Part shown: positions 41,496 to 49,188 of the stretch, piece by piece | Numbering within the stretch: the first letter of the stretch is position 1 | How the letters are laid out: every line of letters begins with the position of its first letter | Source: DASRDZ01 sp035569495 | GTDB lineage: Bacteria; Chloroflexota; Dormibacteria; Aeolococcales; Aeolococcaceae | Direction: 5' to 3' | NCBI GenBank assembly: GCA_035569495.1 | Contig: DATMMX010000047.1 | Span: 81,040-145,039, forward strand | Length of the DNA stretch: 64,000 bases | Program-made: the position numbers and the translations under genes | Notes under the pieces: model-generated | The model's database searches: none | The model's input: the letters and a program-made list of their open reading frames with translations, nothing else | Told to the model about the DNA's origin: nothing

Positions 41496-42725
41496 TCAGG
41501 AGGACACTTGGAAGTAGTTGACGGGTGCGTTGTTGACCAGCTGGAGCTGCCCCGACGACACCTTCTCCAGGTAGACGTTGCTGTTGGTGACGCGGGGGAA
41601 GTTGGTCGGTCCGGCGGCGTTGGGCGTCCAGTTGATCAGGCCCTCGACGTCGATGCTCTGCGCCGCCTTGAGCTCGGCGATCAGCCCGGCGCTGTCGAGC
41701 AGCCCGCTGGTGCTCTTGGCGGCGGTCGCCACCGCGTGCACGGCGAGCCAGCTGGTGACCGCCTGGGCGCTGCGGATGTCGGTGCTGGCGATGCCCGCCT
41801 TGCCGGCCGCGTCCATCTCCGCGTTGAAGTTCTTGATGCCCGGGAACTGGCCGCTCGCCGTCGCGGGCGGGAAGGAGCTGGTGATGTACATGCCGTCAGC
41901 GCTCGACCCGAAGGTGCTCAGGTTGCTCACGTCGATGTTCAGGGTCTGGTTGGCCCAGGTGGCGTTGAGGCCGATCTGCGCGCCCGCCTTCATGATCTGC
42001 GCCGAGCCGGTTGTGGACAGGATCTGCACGATCACGTCCGGGGTCAGGTCCTTCAGCGACTTGGCGTAGGGCTGGTAGTCGGTGGCGTTGAGGGGGACGT
42101 TGACGGTTCCCGCGTAGGTCATCCCCGCCTTGGTGGTCTGCGCCTCGATCAGCTTGTCCAGCCCGGTGCCGGGGCTGGTGGCCACGGCCAGCCGCTTCAG
42201 TCCCTGGCGCGCGACCAGGTAGGGGATGGCGGGATAGGTGGTCACCGCGCCGCCCATCAGCGGCCACACGTCGGTGCTGCTCAGCTCCTGCGGCGTGTAG
42301 ACGCCGAGGGGTCCGATCACCGGGATGCCGGCCTGCTGCAGCATGGGAATCGACTGCGCGCCGGTCTCGAAGAGCGAGCCGACCACGGCCACGACGTGAT
42401 CCGACACCGCCTGCTGCGCGCAGGCCAGCTCCTGCGTCGGGCTGTCGTGGATGTCGCAGGTGACGATCTGCACCGGATGCGTGCCGATGCCGCCCGCGTC
42501 GCTGATCGCCTTGGCCGCCGCCTGCGCGCCGGCGCCGACCTCGGGGTGCTCGGCGATGGGATCACCGGTGAACTGGTACATCACCATCAGCTTGATGGGC
42601 GTGCCGGTGGCCGCCGCCGCGCCGCCGCCGCCGTTCCCCGTGGTGTTGTTGGAACTGCCACACGCCGCCAGCAGCAGGGTGCCCGCCAGTCCCACGGCGC
42701 TCGCCGCCGAGGCTCTCTTGATCAC
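41496..42725 (-). CDS. HAAT-type substrate-binding lipoprotein
   Basis: 409 residues from a GTG overlapping the upstream stop as GTGA, with AAGGAG about 8 nt before it. Lipobox LLAAC, then a Gly/Asn-rich linker and a Peripla_BP_6 fold (VMYQFTGDPIAEHPEVGAGA, ISDAGGIGTHPVQIVTCDIH, GSLFETGAQSIPML). It is anchored outside the membrane and delivers substrate to the LivH-LivM-LivG/LivF system. Together with the enzymes around it, an organic or aromatic acid is the likely ligand (inference). Confidence 0.92.
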   Translation of the reverse strand: MIKRASAASAVGLAGTLLLAACGSSNNTTGNGGGGAAAATGTPIKLMVMYQFTGDPIAEHPEVGAGAQAAAKAISDAGGIGTHPVQIVTCDIHDSPTQELACAQQAVSDHVVAVVGSLFETGAQSIPMLQQAGIPVIGPLGVYTPQELSSTDVWPLMGGAVTTYPAIPYLVARQGLKRLAVATSPGTGLDKLIEAQTTKAGMTYAGTVNVPLNATDYQPYAKSLKDLTPDVIVQILSTTGSAQIMKAGAQIGLNATWANQTLNIDVSNLSTFGSSADGMYITSSFPPATASGQFPGIKNFNAEMDAAGKAGIASTDIRSAQAVTSWLAVHAVATAAKSTSGLLDSAGLIAELKAAQSIDVEGLINWTPNAAGPTNFPRVTNSNVYLEKVSSGQLQLVNNAPVNYFQVSS

Positions 42726-43207
42726 GGATCTCTCCTTTCGGCCGAGGGCTCGAGGCCCGGGGCACCGGTGACTTCACGCCACGCTTCGAATCCCGCCAGG
42801 AAGGCGACGATGCCGGCCACCGGCAGCGCCATCTCCAGCGTCTCCAGGATCTGCTGGGAGCTGATCCCCAGGTCCAGCGCCATGCGCACGTGCGCGGTGA
42901 GCTGCTCGCGGTTGCTCCTCATCACGGTGAACATGGCCAGGAAGATCAGCTCCTTGGTCACCGGGTCGAGGGTTCGCTCGGCGGCGTAGGTCGCCTCGCC
43001 GAGCGCCTGCTGCGCCTTGAGCACGCGGATGTCGTGGTAGGCCATGATCTTGTGGTAGTCGGGGACGTTGCCGGGTTTCGGCCAGACCCCCGCATCGCGG
43101 GCGAACTGGTCGACGTACTCCTGGGCCTCGTTGTTGTCCATGTCGGCAATAACCTCGTGCTGTTCTCCAACCGGCCGCCAGCCTGGGTGTGCCCCTGGTG
43201 TGGTCAT
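42722..43207 (-). CDS. Carboxymuconolactone-decarboxylase-like protein, copy 2 (no CxxC)
   Basis: 161 residues, ATG overlapping the CoA-transferase stop (ATGA); an internal ATG (MDNNEAQEYV) would align with the start of copy 1. Helical CMD pattern: TKELIFLAMFTVMR, LTAHVRMALDLGISSQQILE, MALPVAGIVAFLAGFEAWR. The His is kept and no CxxC is present. The final 30 residues nearly match copy 1, at the other end of the transporter genes, so the pair arose by duplication and may form a mixed complex. Confidence 0.85.
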   Translation of the reverse strand: MTTPGAHPGWRPVGEQHEVIADMDNNEAQEYVDQFARDAGVWPKPGNVPDYHKIMAYHDIRVLKAQQALGEATYAAERTLDPVTKELIFLAMFTVMRSNREQLTAHVRMALDLGISSQQILETLEMALPVAGIVAFLAGFEAWREVTGAPGLEPSAERRDP

Positions 43208-44385
43208 GCGAAGAGCTGGTCTGCGCCTCCGTGCTCGTCGAGAAGCGGCGCCGGTCCCGGCTCCGGCGGCGGTGTGCGCAGGAAGCTGATCGGCAGCCGC
43301 ACGGTGCGCACCGTCCCCGCCGAGGGGTGCTGCGACTCGCGCACCAGGCCGGTGGCCAGGACGTGCGGGTCGGTGAGCAGCTCGGCCACGGTGTTGACCC
43401 GGCTGGCGGGAATGCGCAGCGGGGGCAGCAGGCGCAGCCACTCGTCCGTCGAGCGGGTCATCAGCTCCTCTTCGAGGAACCGGTAGAGGGCGTCGATGTT
43501 GGCGGTGCGGGCGCCGATGCTGGCGAAGCGCGGGTCGGCGACCATGTCGGGGCGCTGCACCAGCTCGAAGAACGACCGCCACTGCAGGTCCGTGTAGAGC
43601 ATCACGCTGATCAGGCTGTCCGCGGTGCAGTAGGGGTGGCGATACGGCGAGTTGACGCGCGCGTAGCCCGTCGGACCCTGCGCCGGGTCGTAGACGGCGC
43701 CCCCCTGCTGTTCGAGGAACAGGAACGAGATCATCGACTCGAACATGGGCACCTCGACGGCCTGTCCCAGGCCCGAGCGCCCGCGCTCCACCAGCGCGGC
43801 GAGCACGGCGGCCAGGACGAACAGGCCGGTCGCCTTGTCGGTCATCACCGTGCGCACGTACTGCGGCGGACCGTCGTGGGTCTGCACCGCCGCGATGCCC
43901 GATGCCGCCTGGATGATGTCGTCGTAGGCGGGCAGGTCGCGGTACGGGCCGTCGCTGCCGTAGCCGGACGCGCCGCAGTGGATCATGCGCGGGTTGAGTG
44001 GCTGCAGCGACGCGTAGTCGATGCCCAGCCGCAGCGCCGCGGCGGGGGTGCGGTTGTGCACGAAGACGTCGGCCTGGCGGACCAGCTCCTCGAGGCGCCG
44101 GTGGTCGGTCTCGTCGCGAAGGTCGAGGACCACGCTCTTCTTGCCGCGGTTGGCGTTGAGGAACATCGGCCCGGCGCCGGTGCCGGTCACGTCGCCGACC
44201 TGGCGGAGGATGTCGCCGCCCGGCTCCTCGACCTTGACCACCTCGGCGCCCATCTGGGCCATCAGCAACGTGGCGTACGGCACCATGAAGGTGTTGGAGA
44301 CCTCGACGACGCGGATGCCGTGCAGCGGCGCTTGCGTCGCATTGGCGGCCTCGGCGCTCGCGCCCGTTGCGGCGGCGGCGTTCAC
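43204..44385 (-). CDS. Type III (CaiB/BaiF) acyl-CoA transferase
   Basis: 393 residues, GTG overlapping the acyl-CoA dehydrogenase stop as GTGA. Family signs: GIRVVEVSNTFMVPYATLLM, GAEVVKVEEPGGD, NRGKKSVVLDL, the putative catalytic Asp region PAYDDIIQAASG and VEVPMFESM. Activates a carboxylic acid by moving CoA from a donor acyl-CoA. It follows the acyl-CoA dehydrogenase, which fits activation then oxidation of the imported acid. Confidence 0.92.
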   Translation of the reverse strand: MNAAAATGASAEAANATQAPLHGIRVVEVSNTFMVPYATLLMAQMGAEVVKVEEPGGDILRQVGDVTGTGAGPMFLNANRGKKSVVLDLRDETDHRRLEELVRQADVFVHNRTPAAALRLGIDYASLQPLNPRMIHCGASGYGSDGPYRDLPAYDDIIQAASGIAAVQTHDGPPQYVRTVMTDKATGLFVLAAVLAALVERGRSGLGQAVEVPMFESMISFLFLEQQGGAVYDPAQGPTGYARVNSPYRHPYCTADSLISVMLYTDLQWRSFFELVQRPDMVADPRFASIGARTANIDALYRFLEEELMTRSTDEWLRLLPPLRIPASRVNTVAELLTDPHVLATGLVRESQHPSAGTVRTVRLPISFLRTPPPEPGPAPLLDEHGGADQLFA

Positions 44386-45566
44386 GGCCGCATCCCGAAC
44401 GAGCGGCCGAGCAGCTCGGAGACGATGCGGACGCGCTGGATGTTGGGCGTGCCACCGGCGATCGCCCAGCCGTGCGCGTCGCGGTGCAGCCGCGCCATGC
44501 CGTATTCCTCGGTGTAGCCGTTGCCGCCGTGGAGCTGCATGGCGAGGTCGGAGACGCGCTTGCCCATCTCGTTGGCCACGCACTTGGCGATGGACACCTG
44601 CAGTGCGTCGGGAATCCCCGTGCCCGCCTGGCGGGCGGCCGCGTCGATGAGCTGCCGCGCCGCCTCCACGCCCATCACCATGTCGGCGAGCTGGAGCTGC
44701 ACCGCCTGGAACTCGACGATGTCGCGACCGAACTGGCGCCGCTCCTGGACGTAGCGCACCGTCTGGTCGAGCGCGGCCTGGCCGATGGCCAGGCTCATGG
44801 TCGCGTTGCCCAGGCGCTCGATGCAGAAGGCGCCGAAGAGCTGCTTGAAGCCGCCGGGACCGACGACCAGGTTGGCGGCGGGAACGCGCGCGTTGTCGAA
44901 GTTGAGGTCGCACGACGGGATGCCGCGAAAGCCCATCAGCCGTTCCGGAGCACCGTAGGTGAGACCCAGGGTGTCGCCGTCGACGACGAGCGCGCCGATG
45001 CCCCGTGCGCCGGGCGCGTCGCTCATGCGCGCGTAGAGCAGGTAGTGATCCGCCTCGCCGCCGTTGGAGATCCAGCGCTTGCCGCCGTTGACCACGAAGT
45101 CGTCGCCGTCGCGGCGTGCCGACGTCTTCATGTCGGTCGCGGCGGAACCGGCGTCCGGTTCGGAGATGGCGATGGCGATGGTGGCCGCGCCGCTCACCAC
45201 CGCGGGCAGCAGGCGCTGCTTGAGCTCGTCGCTGCCGAAGAGCTCGATGGCGCGCGCGGGTCCGGTGTTGGCCTCGAAGACCTGGAAGGCGGCGGGACGG
45301 CACACCTTGGCCAGCTCCTCGATGACCACCAGCGCGTCGAGCAGCGGCGCACCCGCGCCCCCGTACTGCTCGGGCAGGGCGATGCCGAGGAATCCCAGGT
45401 CCCCGAGGCGGCGCCGCTCGCTTGCGGGGAAGGCCGCGCCGCTGCTCTCCAGCTCGGCGGCGAGCGGCGCGTAGACGTCCGCGGCGACCTGGCGCGCCAG
45501 GTTACGGATCTCGTCGCGGTGCTCGGAGGACCAGGCCTGATCGGGTGCGGACGTTGTCGAGGACAC
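44382..45566 (-). CDS. Acyl-CoA dehydrogenase
   Basis: 394 residues from the GTG at 45566 (a short upstream extension is possible). FAD enzyme motifs: IAISEPDAGSAATDM, GGKRWISNGGEADHYLL, LHGGNGYTEEYGM. The usual C-terminal Glu of medium-chain enzymes is missing (AIAGGTPNIQRV). A Glu in FCIERLGN sits where isovaleryl-/long-chain-type enzymes carry the catalytic base, suggesting a branched or bulky acyl-CoA. Second gene of the operon. Confidence 0.92.
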   Translation of the reverse strand: MSSTTSAPDQAWSSEHRDEIRNLARQVAADVYAPLAAELESSGAAFPASERRRLGDLGFLGIALPEQYGGAGAPLLDALVVIEELAKVCRPAAFQVFEANTGPARAIELFGSDELKQRLLPAVVSGAATIAIAISEPDAGSAATDMKTSARRDGDDFVVNGGKRWISNGGEADHYLLYARMSDAPGARGIGALVVDGDTLGLTYGAPERLMGFRGIPSCDLNFDNARVPAANLVVGPGGFKQLFGAFCIERLGNATMSLAIGQAALDQTVRYVQERRQFGRDIVEFQAVQLQLADMVMGVEAARQLIDAAARQAGTGIPDALQVSIAKCVANEMGKRVSDLAMQLHGGNGYTEEYGMARLHRDAHGWAIAGGTPNIQRVRIVSELLGRSFGMRP

Positions 45567-45574
45567 GGGAAGCC

Positions 45575-46528
45575 CTACGCCGACGCCGCTTCGAGCGGCT
45601 GGTCGAACCATTGCTCGGCGCCCGCGGTCTGCATGCGCTGCCAGGCGGCGGCGATGGTGCGCAGCCGCGCCACCGCGTCGTGCAGGCCGGCGAGCACGCC
45701 GGCGTCCTGCGCGGTGAGGTCGGCGAAGAGGTCATCGACGTCGGGAAGGCCCTTGATCGAGTCGATGACGCCGCCGAGCTGTCTGGCGGCGGTGCGCGAC
45801 CGGTTGCTCGACTCGCCGCGCGCTGTGCCCGTGCGCGCGCGCGTTTCCGCAATGACCTCGCGCACCACGGCGCGGATGCTCGCGCCGTCCATGTCCGCGC
45901 TGGTGCGGCGGCGAATCTCCGCGATGACCTCGTCCAGCCGCTGCTCGATCTGGCCCGCGGTGTAGGGATGGATGTCGCGCACGCCCGCGCTGATGCCCGC
46001 GGCGAGCAGGGTGCGGATCACCCGCCCGTGCTGGAGCAGCTCGTAGCTGCGGCTGCGGCTGAGGCCGAACTCGGCGCGCACGTAGGCGGACCAGCTGCGG
46101 TGGCCGAGGGCGTGCCAGGCGCGGCGCTGGTGCGCCTCGAGCAGCAGCATCGAGGTGTCGCCGAGCGCGGTCTTGATGCGGTGGGTGAGCAGTCGCGCCT
46201 CGATCCGGTCCAGCGGCGCGGCCGGTGCGGGCTGATCGCCGTCGCCGGTCGTGCGGGGCACGACGCTGATCGGGCGCGGCGCCGCTGGACGGAGGCGCGC
46301 GGCCTGTTCTCTGAAGACAAGGCCGATGGCGTCGCGGATGGGCATGCCCGGGGCGAGCCCGGTGACGAGGCTCTGGGTCCGTGCGGCGAGCGCCTTCGAG
46401 ACGGTCGCCGCCCCGCTCTCGGAGGCGGATTCGAGCTCGTTGAGGACGCGGTCGAGCACCCGTCTGCGCAGGCGCGGATCGGCGGCCGGCGCGGCGCAGG
46501 TGGATATCTCGATGGCTCCAACACCCAT
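45575..46528 (-). CDS. Unknown protein with KorB/ParB-like helix-turn-helix region
   Basis: 317 residues, ATG at 46528. The centre has SWSAYVRAEFGLSRSRSYEL, like the helix-turn-helix of ParB/KorB-type or related actinobacterial DNA-binding proteins. Flanking parts are helical and Arg-rich (QRLDEVIAEIRRR; VREVIAETRARTG). No enzyme motif, signal peptide or membrane helix. It is the first gene of the catabolic operon, 8 bp before the acyl-CoA dehydrogenase, which is unusual. It could be a second regulator, or an unrelated gene captured by the promoter. Confidence 0.6.
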   Translation of the reverse strand: MGVGAIEISTCAAPAADPRLRRRVLDRVLNELESASESGAATVSKALAARTQSLVTGLAPGMPIRDAIGLVFREQAARLRPAAPRPISVVPRTTGDGDQPAPAAPLDRIEARLLTHRIKTALGDTSMLLLEAHQRRAWHALGHRSWSAYVRAEFGLSRSRSYELLQHGRVIRTLLAAGISAGVRDIHPYTAGQIEQRLDEVIAEIRRRTSADMDGASIRAVVREVIAETRARTGTARGESSNRSRTAARQLGGVIDSIKGLPDVDDLFADLTAQDAGVLAGLHDAVARLRTIAAAWQRMQTAGAEQWFDQPLEAASA

Positions 46529-46539
46529 GACGGGTGAGA

Positions 46540-46568
46540 AAGCTAAATCAGTTAGATAATTTCGTCAA
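46540..46568 (-). promoter_or_regulatory. Promoter and operator-like palindrome of the catabolic operon
   Basis: Minus-strand TTGACG (46568-46563) is a good -35. The -10 (TAGCTT, 17-bp spacing) is weak. CTAA-ATCAG-TTAG (46543-46555) is an inverted repeat overlapping the -10, where a repressor would block transcription. The GntR gene lies immediately upstream on the same strand and is the natural candidate. An ATTTCGTCAAT sequence is shared with the LivHM promoter at 22849-22859. Confidence 0.42.
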
Positions 46569-46576
46569 TGGGGTGC

Positions 46577-46632
46577 GCGGGCGGTCCGTCCGGAATTGCG
46601 GACGCCCGCTGCCGGGGGCGGCTGAGGCCGCC
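46577..46632 (-). terminator. Two hairpins after the GntR gene, terminator-like
   Basis: Right after the GntR stop, GGCGGC-TGAG-GCCGCC (46617-46632) forms a perfect 6-bp stem. A larger hairpin follows, with outer arms GCGGGC/GCCCGC and inner arms GTCCG/CGGAC (46577-46609). No T-run, so a GC-rich or Rho-assisted terminator separating GntR from the operon is the likely reading. Confidence 0.4.
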
Positions 46633-46633
46633 T

Positions 46634-47371
46634 TCAGAAGTACTCGCGAGGCGAGGCGGCCATGCGCATGAGCAGGCGGATCTTGGCGTCGAGGTGGCGC
46701 CGCCACAGCTTCTCGGCCTCGACGGCGTCGCGGCTGCGGATCAGCTCGACGATCTCCTCGTGCACACGGTGGAAGCGATGCGCCTCCTCGACGAACTGGC
46801 CCTGCATGGTGCTGGCGATGGCCCGGCCGGCGGTGATGATCACCTCCTCCATCATGCCGTGCATGATCGCCAGGGTCCGGTTGCCGGACAGGTCGACGAT
46901 GGTGCGGTGGAAGGCGTTGCCGGCGAGCACCGCCTCGCTGCCGTCGTTGCCGTACTGGCGCCGCTCCTCGTCGAGCAGGGTGGCCAGCGTCTCCAGGTCG
47001 GCGGCGCTGCGGTTGCGGGCCAGCCTGGCCAGTGCGGGCAGCTCGATCGCCATGGTCGCCTCGTGGACGTCGACCATGGGCACCCCCGCGTACTGCAGGT
47101 AGCGGCCGAAGTACCGCGCCGCCGCGCCCTCGGTGGGGGCGACGATCCGCGCCCCACCGCGCACGCCGCGAAGGATCTCGACCAGCGACTCCGACTCGAG
47201 GATGCGGATGGCCTCGCGCAGTGTCGGCCGGGAGACCCCGAAGGTCTCGCACAGCTCCGCCTCGTTGGGCAGCATCTCGCCGGCCTTGAGCTCACCGCGA
47301 AGCACCTGGGCTCGCAGCTTCTCCACGATCAGCTCCGCGGTCTTGGGGACGCGCAAGGGGACGTCGTTCAT
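46634..47371 (-). CDS. GntR-family regulator with FCD ligand domain (FadR type)
   Basis: 245 residues, ATG at 47371 with AAAGGTGAG just upstream. N-terminal winged helix (about 10-75; NEAELCETFGVSRPTLREAI) and a C-terminal FCD all-helical domain. Its metal/ligand residues are suggested by NAFHRTIVDLSGNR and HRFHRVHEEIVELIRSRDAV. FCD regulators sense small carboxylic acids and usually repress adjacent catabolic operons. It lies just upstream of, and on the same strand as, the CoA/FAH operon and most likely controls the palindrome at 46543-46555. Confidence 0.92.
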   Translation of the reverse strand: MNDVPLRVPKTAELIVEKLRAQVLRGELKAGEMLPNEAELCETFGVSRPTLREAIRILESESLVEILRGVRGGARIVAPTEGAAARYFGRYLQYAGVPMVDVHEATMAIELPALARLARNRSAADLETLATLLDEERRQYGNDGSEAVLAGNAFHRTIVDLSGNRTLAIMHGMMEEVIITAGRAIASTMQGQFVEEAHRFHRVHEEIVELIRSRDAVEAEKLWRRHLDAKIRLLMRMAASPREYF

Positions 47372-47572
47372 CTCACCTTTCGGACAACGCGGGCATCATC
47401 GATAACGGTGGCCACGTTCGATCCCGCAGTCTACCCCGCGGCGATGCAGCCGCCATACGTCCCCAATGCTGTTCCCGACGCTTTGGATGCTGGGGGCCCG
47501 GGATGCTGACCGGTCCGTCACGGTCCGGATGACGTACGCTCGGCGTCTGGCCGGGCCACGCAACGCACCCCC

Positions 47573-48211
47573 ATGAGTGAGCAGTACCAACCGCACCCCG
47601 TCCGCGGCCGGCTCAACGCGGCCTGCTTCGCCGCCTTCGACGGCGTCATCAACCGTGCCATGCGCCGTCCCAAGGAGCAGGCCTTCGCCGACCTACCTGA
47701 CGAGGTGGTCGAGATCGGCCCTGGCGTCGGCGCCAACTTCCGGTTCCTGCGCCCTGGCACGCGGCTGATCGCCATCGAGCCCAACCCGCACATGCATGCT
47801 CGCCTGATCGCGCGCGCCGCGGTGCACAGGATTCACATCGAGCTGCGCAGCGTCAAAGGCGAGCGTGTGGATCTTCCCGACGCATCGGCGGTGGCCGTGA
47901 TCTCCAGCCTCGTCCTCTGCACCGTGGAGCGACCGGCCGCCGTTGTGGCCGAAGTGCGCCGCATCCTCGAGCCCGGCGGCCGCTACTCGTTCGTCGAGCA
48001 CGTCGCGGCGCCCGAGGGCACGGCGCTGCGACGCATCCAGCACGGCATCCGCCGCCCCTGGGCCTGGGCGTTCGAAGGCTGCTCCTGCGAGCGCGACACG
48101 GCGGGCACCATCCGCGCCGCGGGTTTCCGTGCCGTGGACGTCACCGACTACTGCCTGCGCTCGGTGATCGTCCCGGTCAACACGCAGATCGCCGGCACCG
48201 CCATCGCGTGA
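47573..48211 (+). CDS. Class I SAM-dependent methyltransferase
   Basis: 212 residues. SAM-binding motif I VVEIGPGVGANFRFL, acidic residue in LIAIEPNPHM, and the post-motif SSLVLCTVERP and ILEPGGRYSFVEHVA, the pattern of UbiE/METTL7-like methyltransferases. The 200 bp before it, shared with the divergent GntR gene, show no clear operator beyond the GntR ribosome site. 30 bp upstream of an F420-type oxidoreductase; substrate unknown. Confidence 0.85.
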   Translation: MSEQYQPHPVRGRLNAACFAAFDGVINRAMRRPKEQAFADLPDEVVEIGPGVGANFRFLRPGTRLIAIEPNPHMHARLIARAAVHRIHIELRSVKGERVDLPDASAVAVISSLVLCTVERPAAVVAEVRRILEPGGRYSFVEHVAAPEGTALRRIQHGIRRPWAWAFEGCSCERDTAGTIRAAGFRAVDVTDYCLRSVIVPVNTQIAGTAIA

Positions 48212-48241
48212 GGCAAGCGCGATTTGTCGCATGATGCGCCG

Positions 48242-49129
48242 ATGACCAACACCGTGCAGATCGGCATCGTCTACCCGCAGACCGAGCTTCCCACCGACGC
48301 CGGGACGGTGCGGGCCTTCGTCCGCCAGGCCGAGGCGCTCGGCTACCGGCACGTCGAAATCTATGACCACGTTCTCGGCGCCGACCCGGCGGTGCACACC
48401 GGCTGGAAGAGGCCGTACGACGTCGACACCACGTTCCACGAGCCGCTGGTCTTCTACGGCTTCGTCGCCGCGCTCACCACGCTGGAGCTGGTGACCGGCA
48501 TCGTCATCGCCCCGCAGCGCCCGACGGCGTTGCTCGCCAAGCAGGCCGCCGAGGTCGACATCCTCAGCGGCGGCCGCTTCCGCCTCGGCATCGGCGTCGG
48601 CTGGAACGAGGTCGAATACCAGGCGCTGGGACAGGACTTCACCACGCGCGGGCAGCGCCAGGAGGAGCAGATCGCCCTGCTCCGTCGCTTGTGGACCGAA
48701 CGGTCGGTCACGCACGAGGGGCGCTTCGACACCATCATCGGGGCCGGCCTGGCCCCGCTCCCGGTGCAGCGGCCCATCCCGATCTGGATGGGTGGCTACT
48801 CCCCCGTGGCCTACCGGCGAATCGGTCGCATGGCCGACGGCTGGTTCCCCCGGCCGGAGCCGGGCCCGGTCCTCGACGAGGCCCTCGCCATGATCGCCGA
48901 GGCCGCCACCGGCGCCGGTCGCGACCCGGCCACGATCGGCATGTCCGGTCGCCTCAACTGGGGCGCCGGCGCCGGCGACGCCATCGCTCACGACGCCGAG
49001 CGATGGCGTGGCGCGGGAGCCACCCACGTGTCGGTCAACACCATGGGCGCGGGGTTGTCCGGGCTCGATGGGCATCTCGATGCACTGGGCAAGGCCGCCG
49101 CGGCGCTGCAGCTCGCACCGTCGTCGTAG
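48242..49129 (+). CDS. LLM-class F420-dependent oxidoreductase
   Basis: 295 residues from the ATG at 48242; a TTG six codons upstream is also in frame. Luciferase-like TIM-barrel pattern: TVRAFVRQAEALGYRHVEIY, LVTGIVIAPQRPTALLAKQA, GGRFRLGIGVGWNEVEYQAL, PIPIWMGGYSPVAYRRIGRM. The family uses reduced F420 or FMN to reduce or oxidise small molecules. Presence fits an F420-making lineage such as Actinomycetota or Chloroflexota. Confidence 0.88.
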   Translation: MTNTVQIGIVYPQTELPTDAGTVRAFVRQAEALGYRHVEIYDHVLGADPAVHTGWKRPYDVDTTFHEPLVFYGFVAALTTLELVTGIVIAPQRPTALLAKQAAEVDILSGGRFRLGIGVGWNEVEYQALGQDFTTRGQRQEEQIALLRRLWTERSVTHEGRFDTIIGAGLAPLPVQRPIPIWMGGYSPVAYRRIGRMADGWFPRPEPGPVLDEALAMIAEAATGAGRDPATIGMSGRLNWGAGAGDAIAHDAERWRGAGATHVSVNTMGAGLSGLDGHLDALGKAAAALQLAPSS

Positions 49130-49188
49130 AGGCCGACGCAGTCGCGGGCAACCCGCACGGCGTGCGTCACGGCTATCGTGAGTCGTTG

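Noticed and set aside
47372..47572. Regulatory RNA or riboswitch in the 200-bp gap
   Set aside because: Only short GC-rich inverted repeats were seen and no known conserved riboswitch core; nothing supportable beyond the GntR ribosome site.
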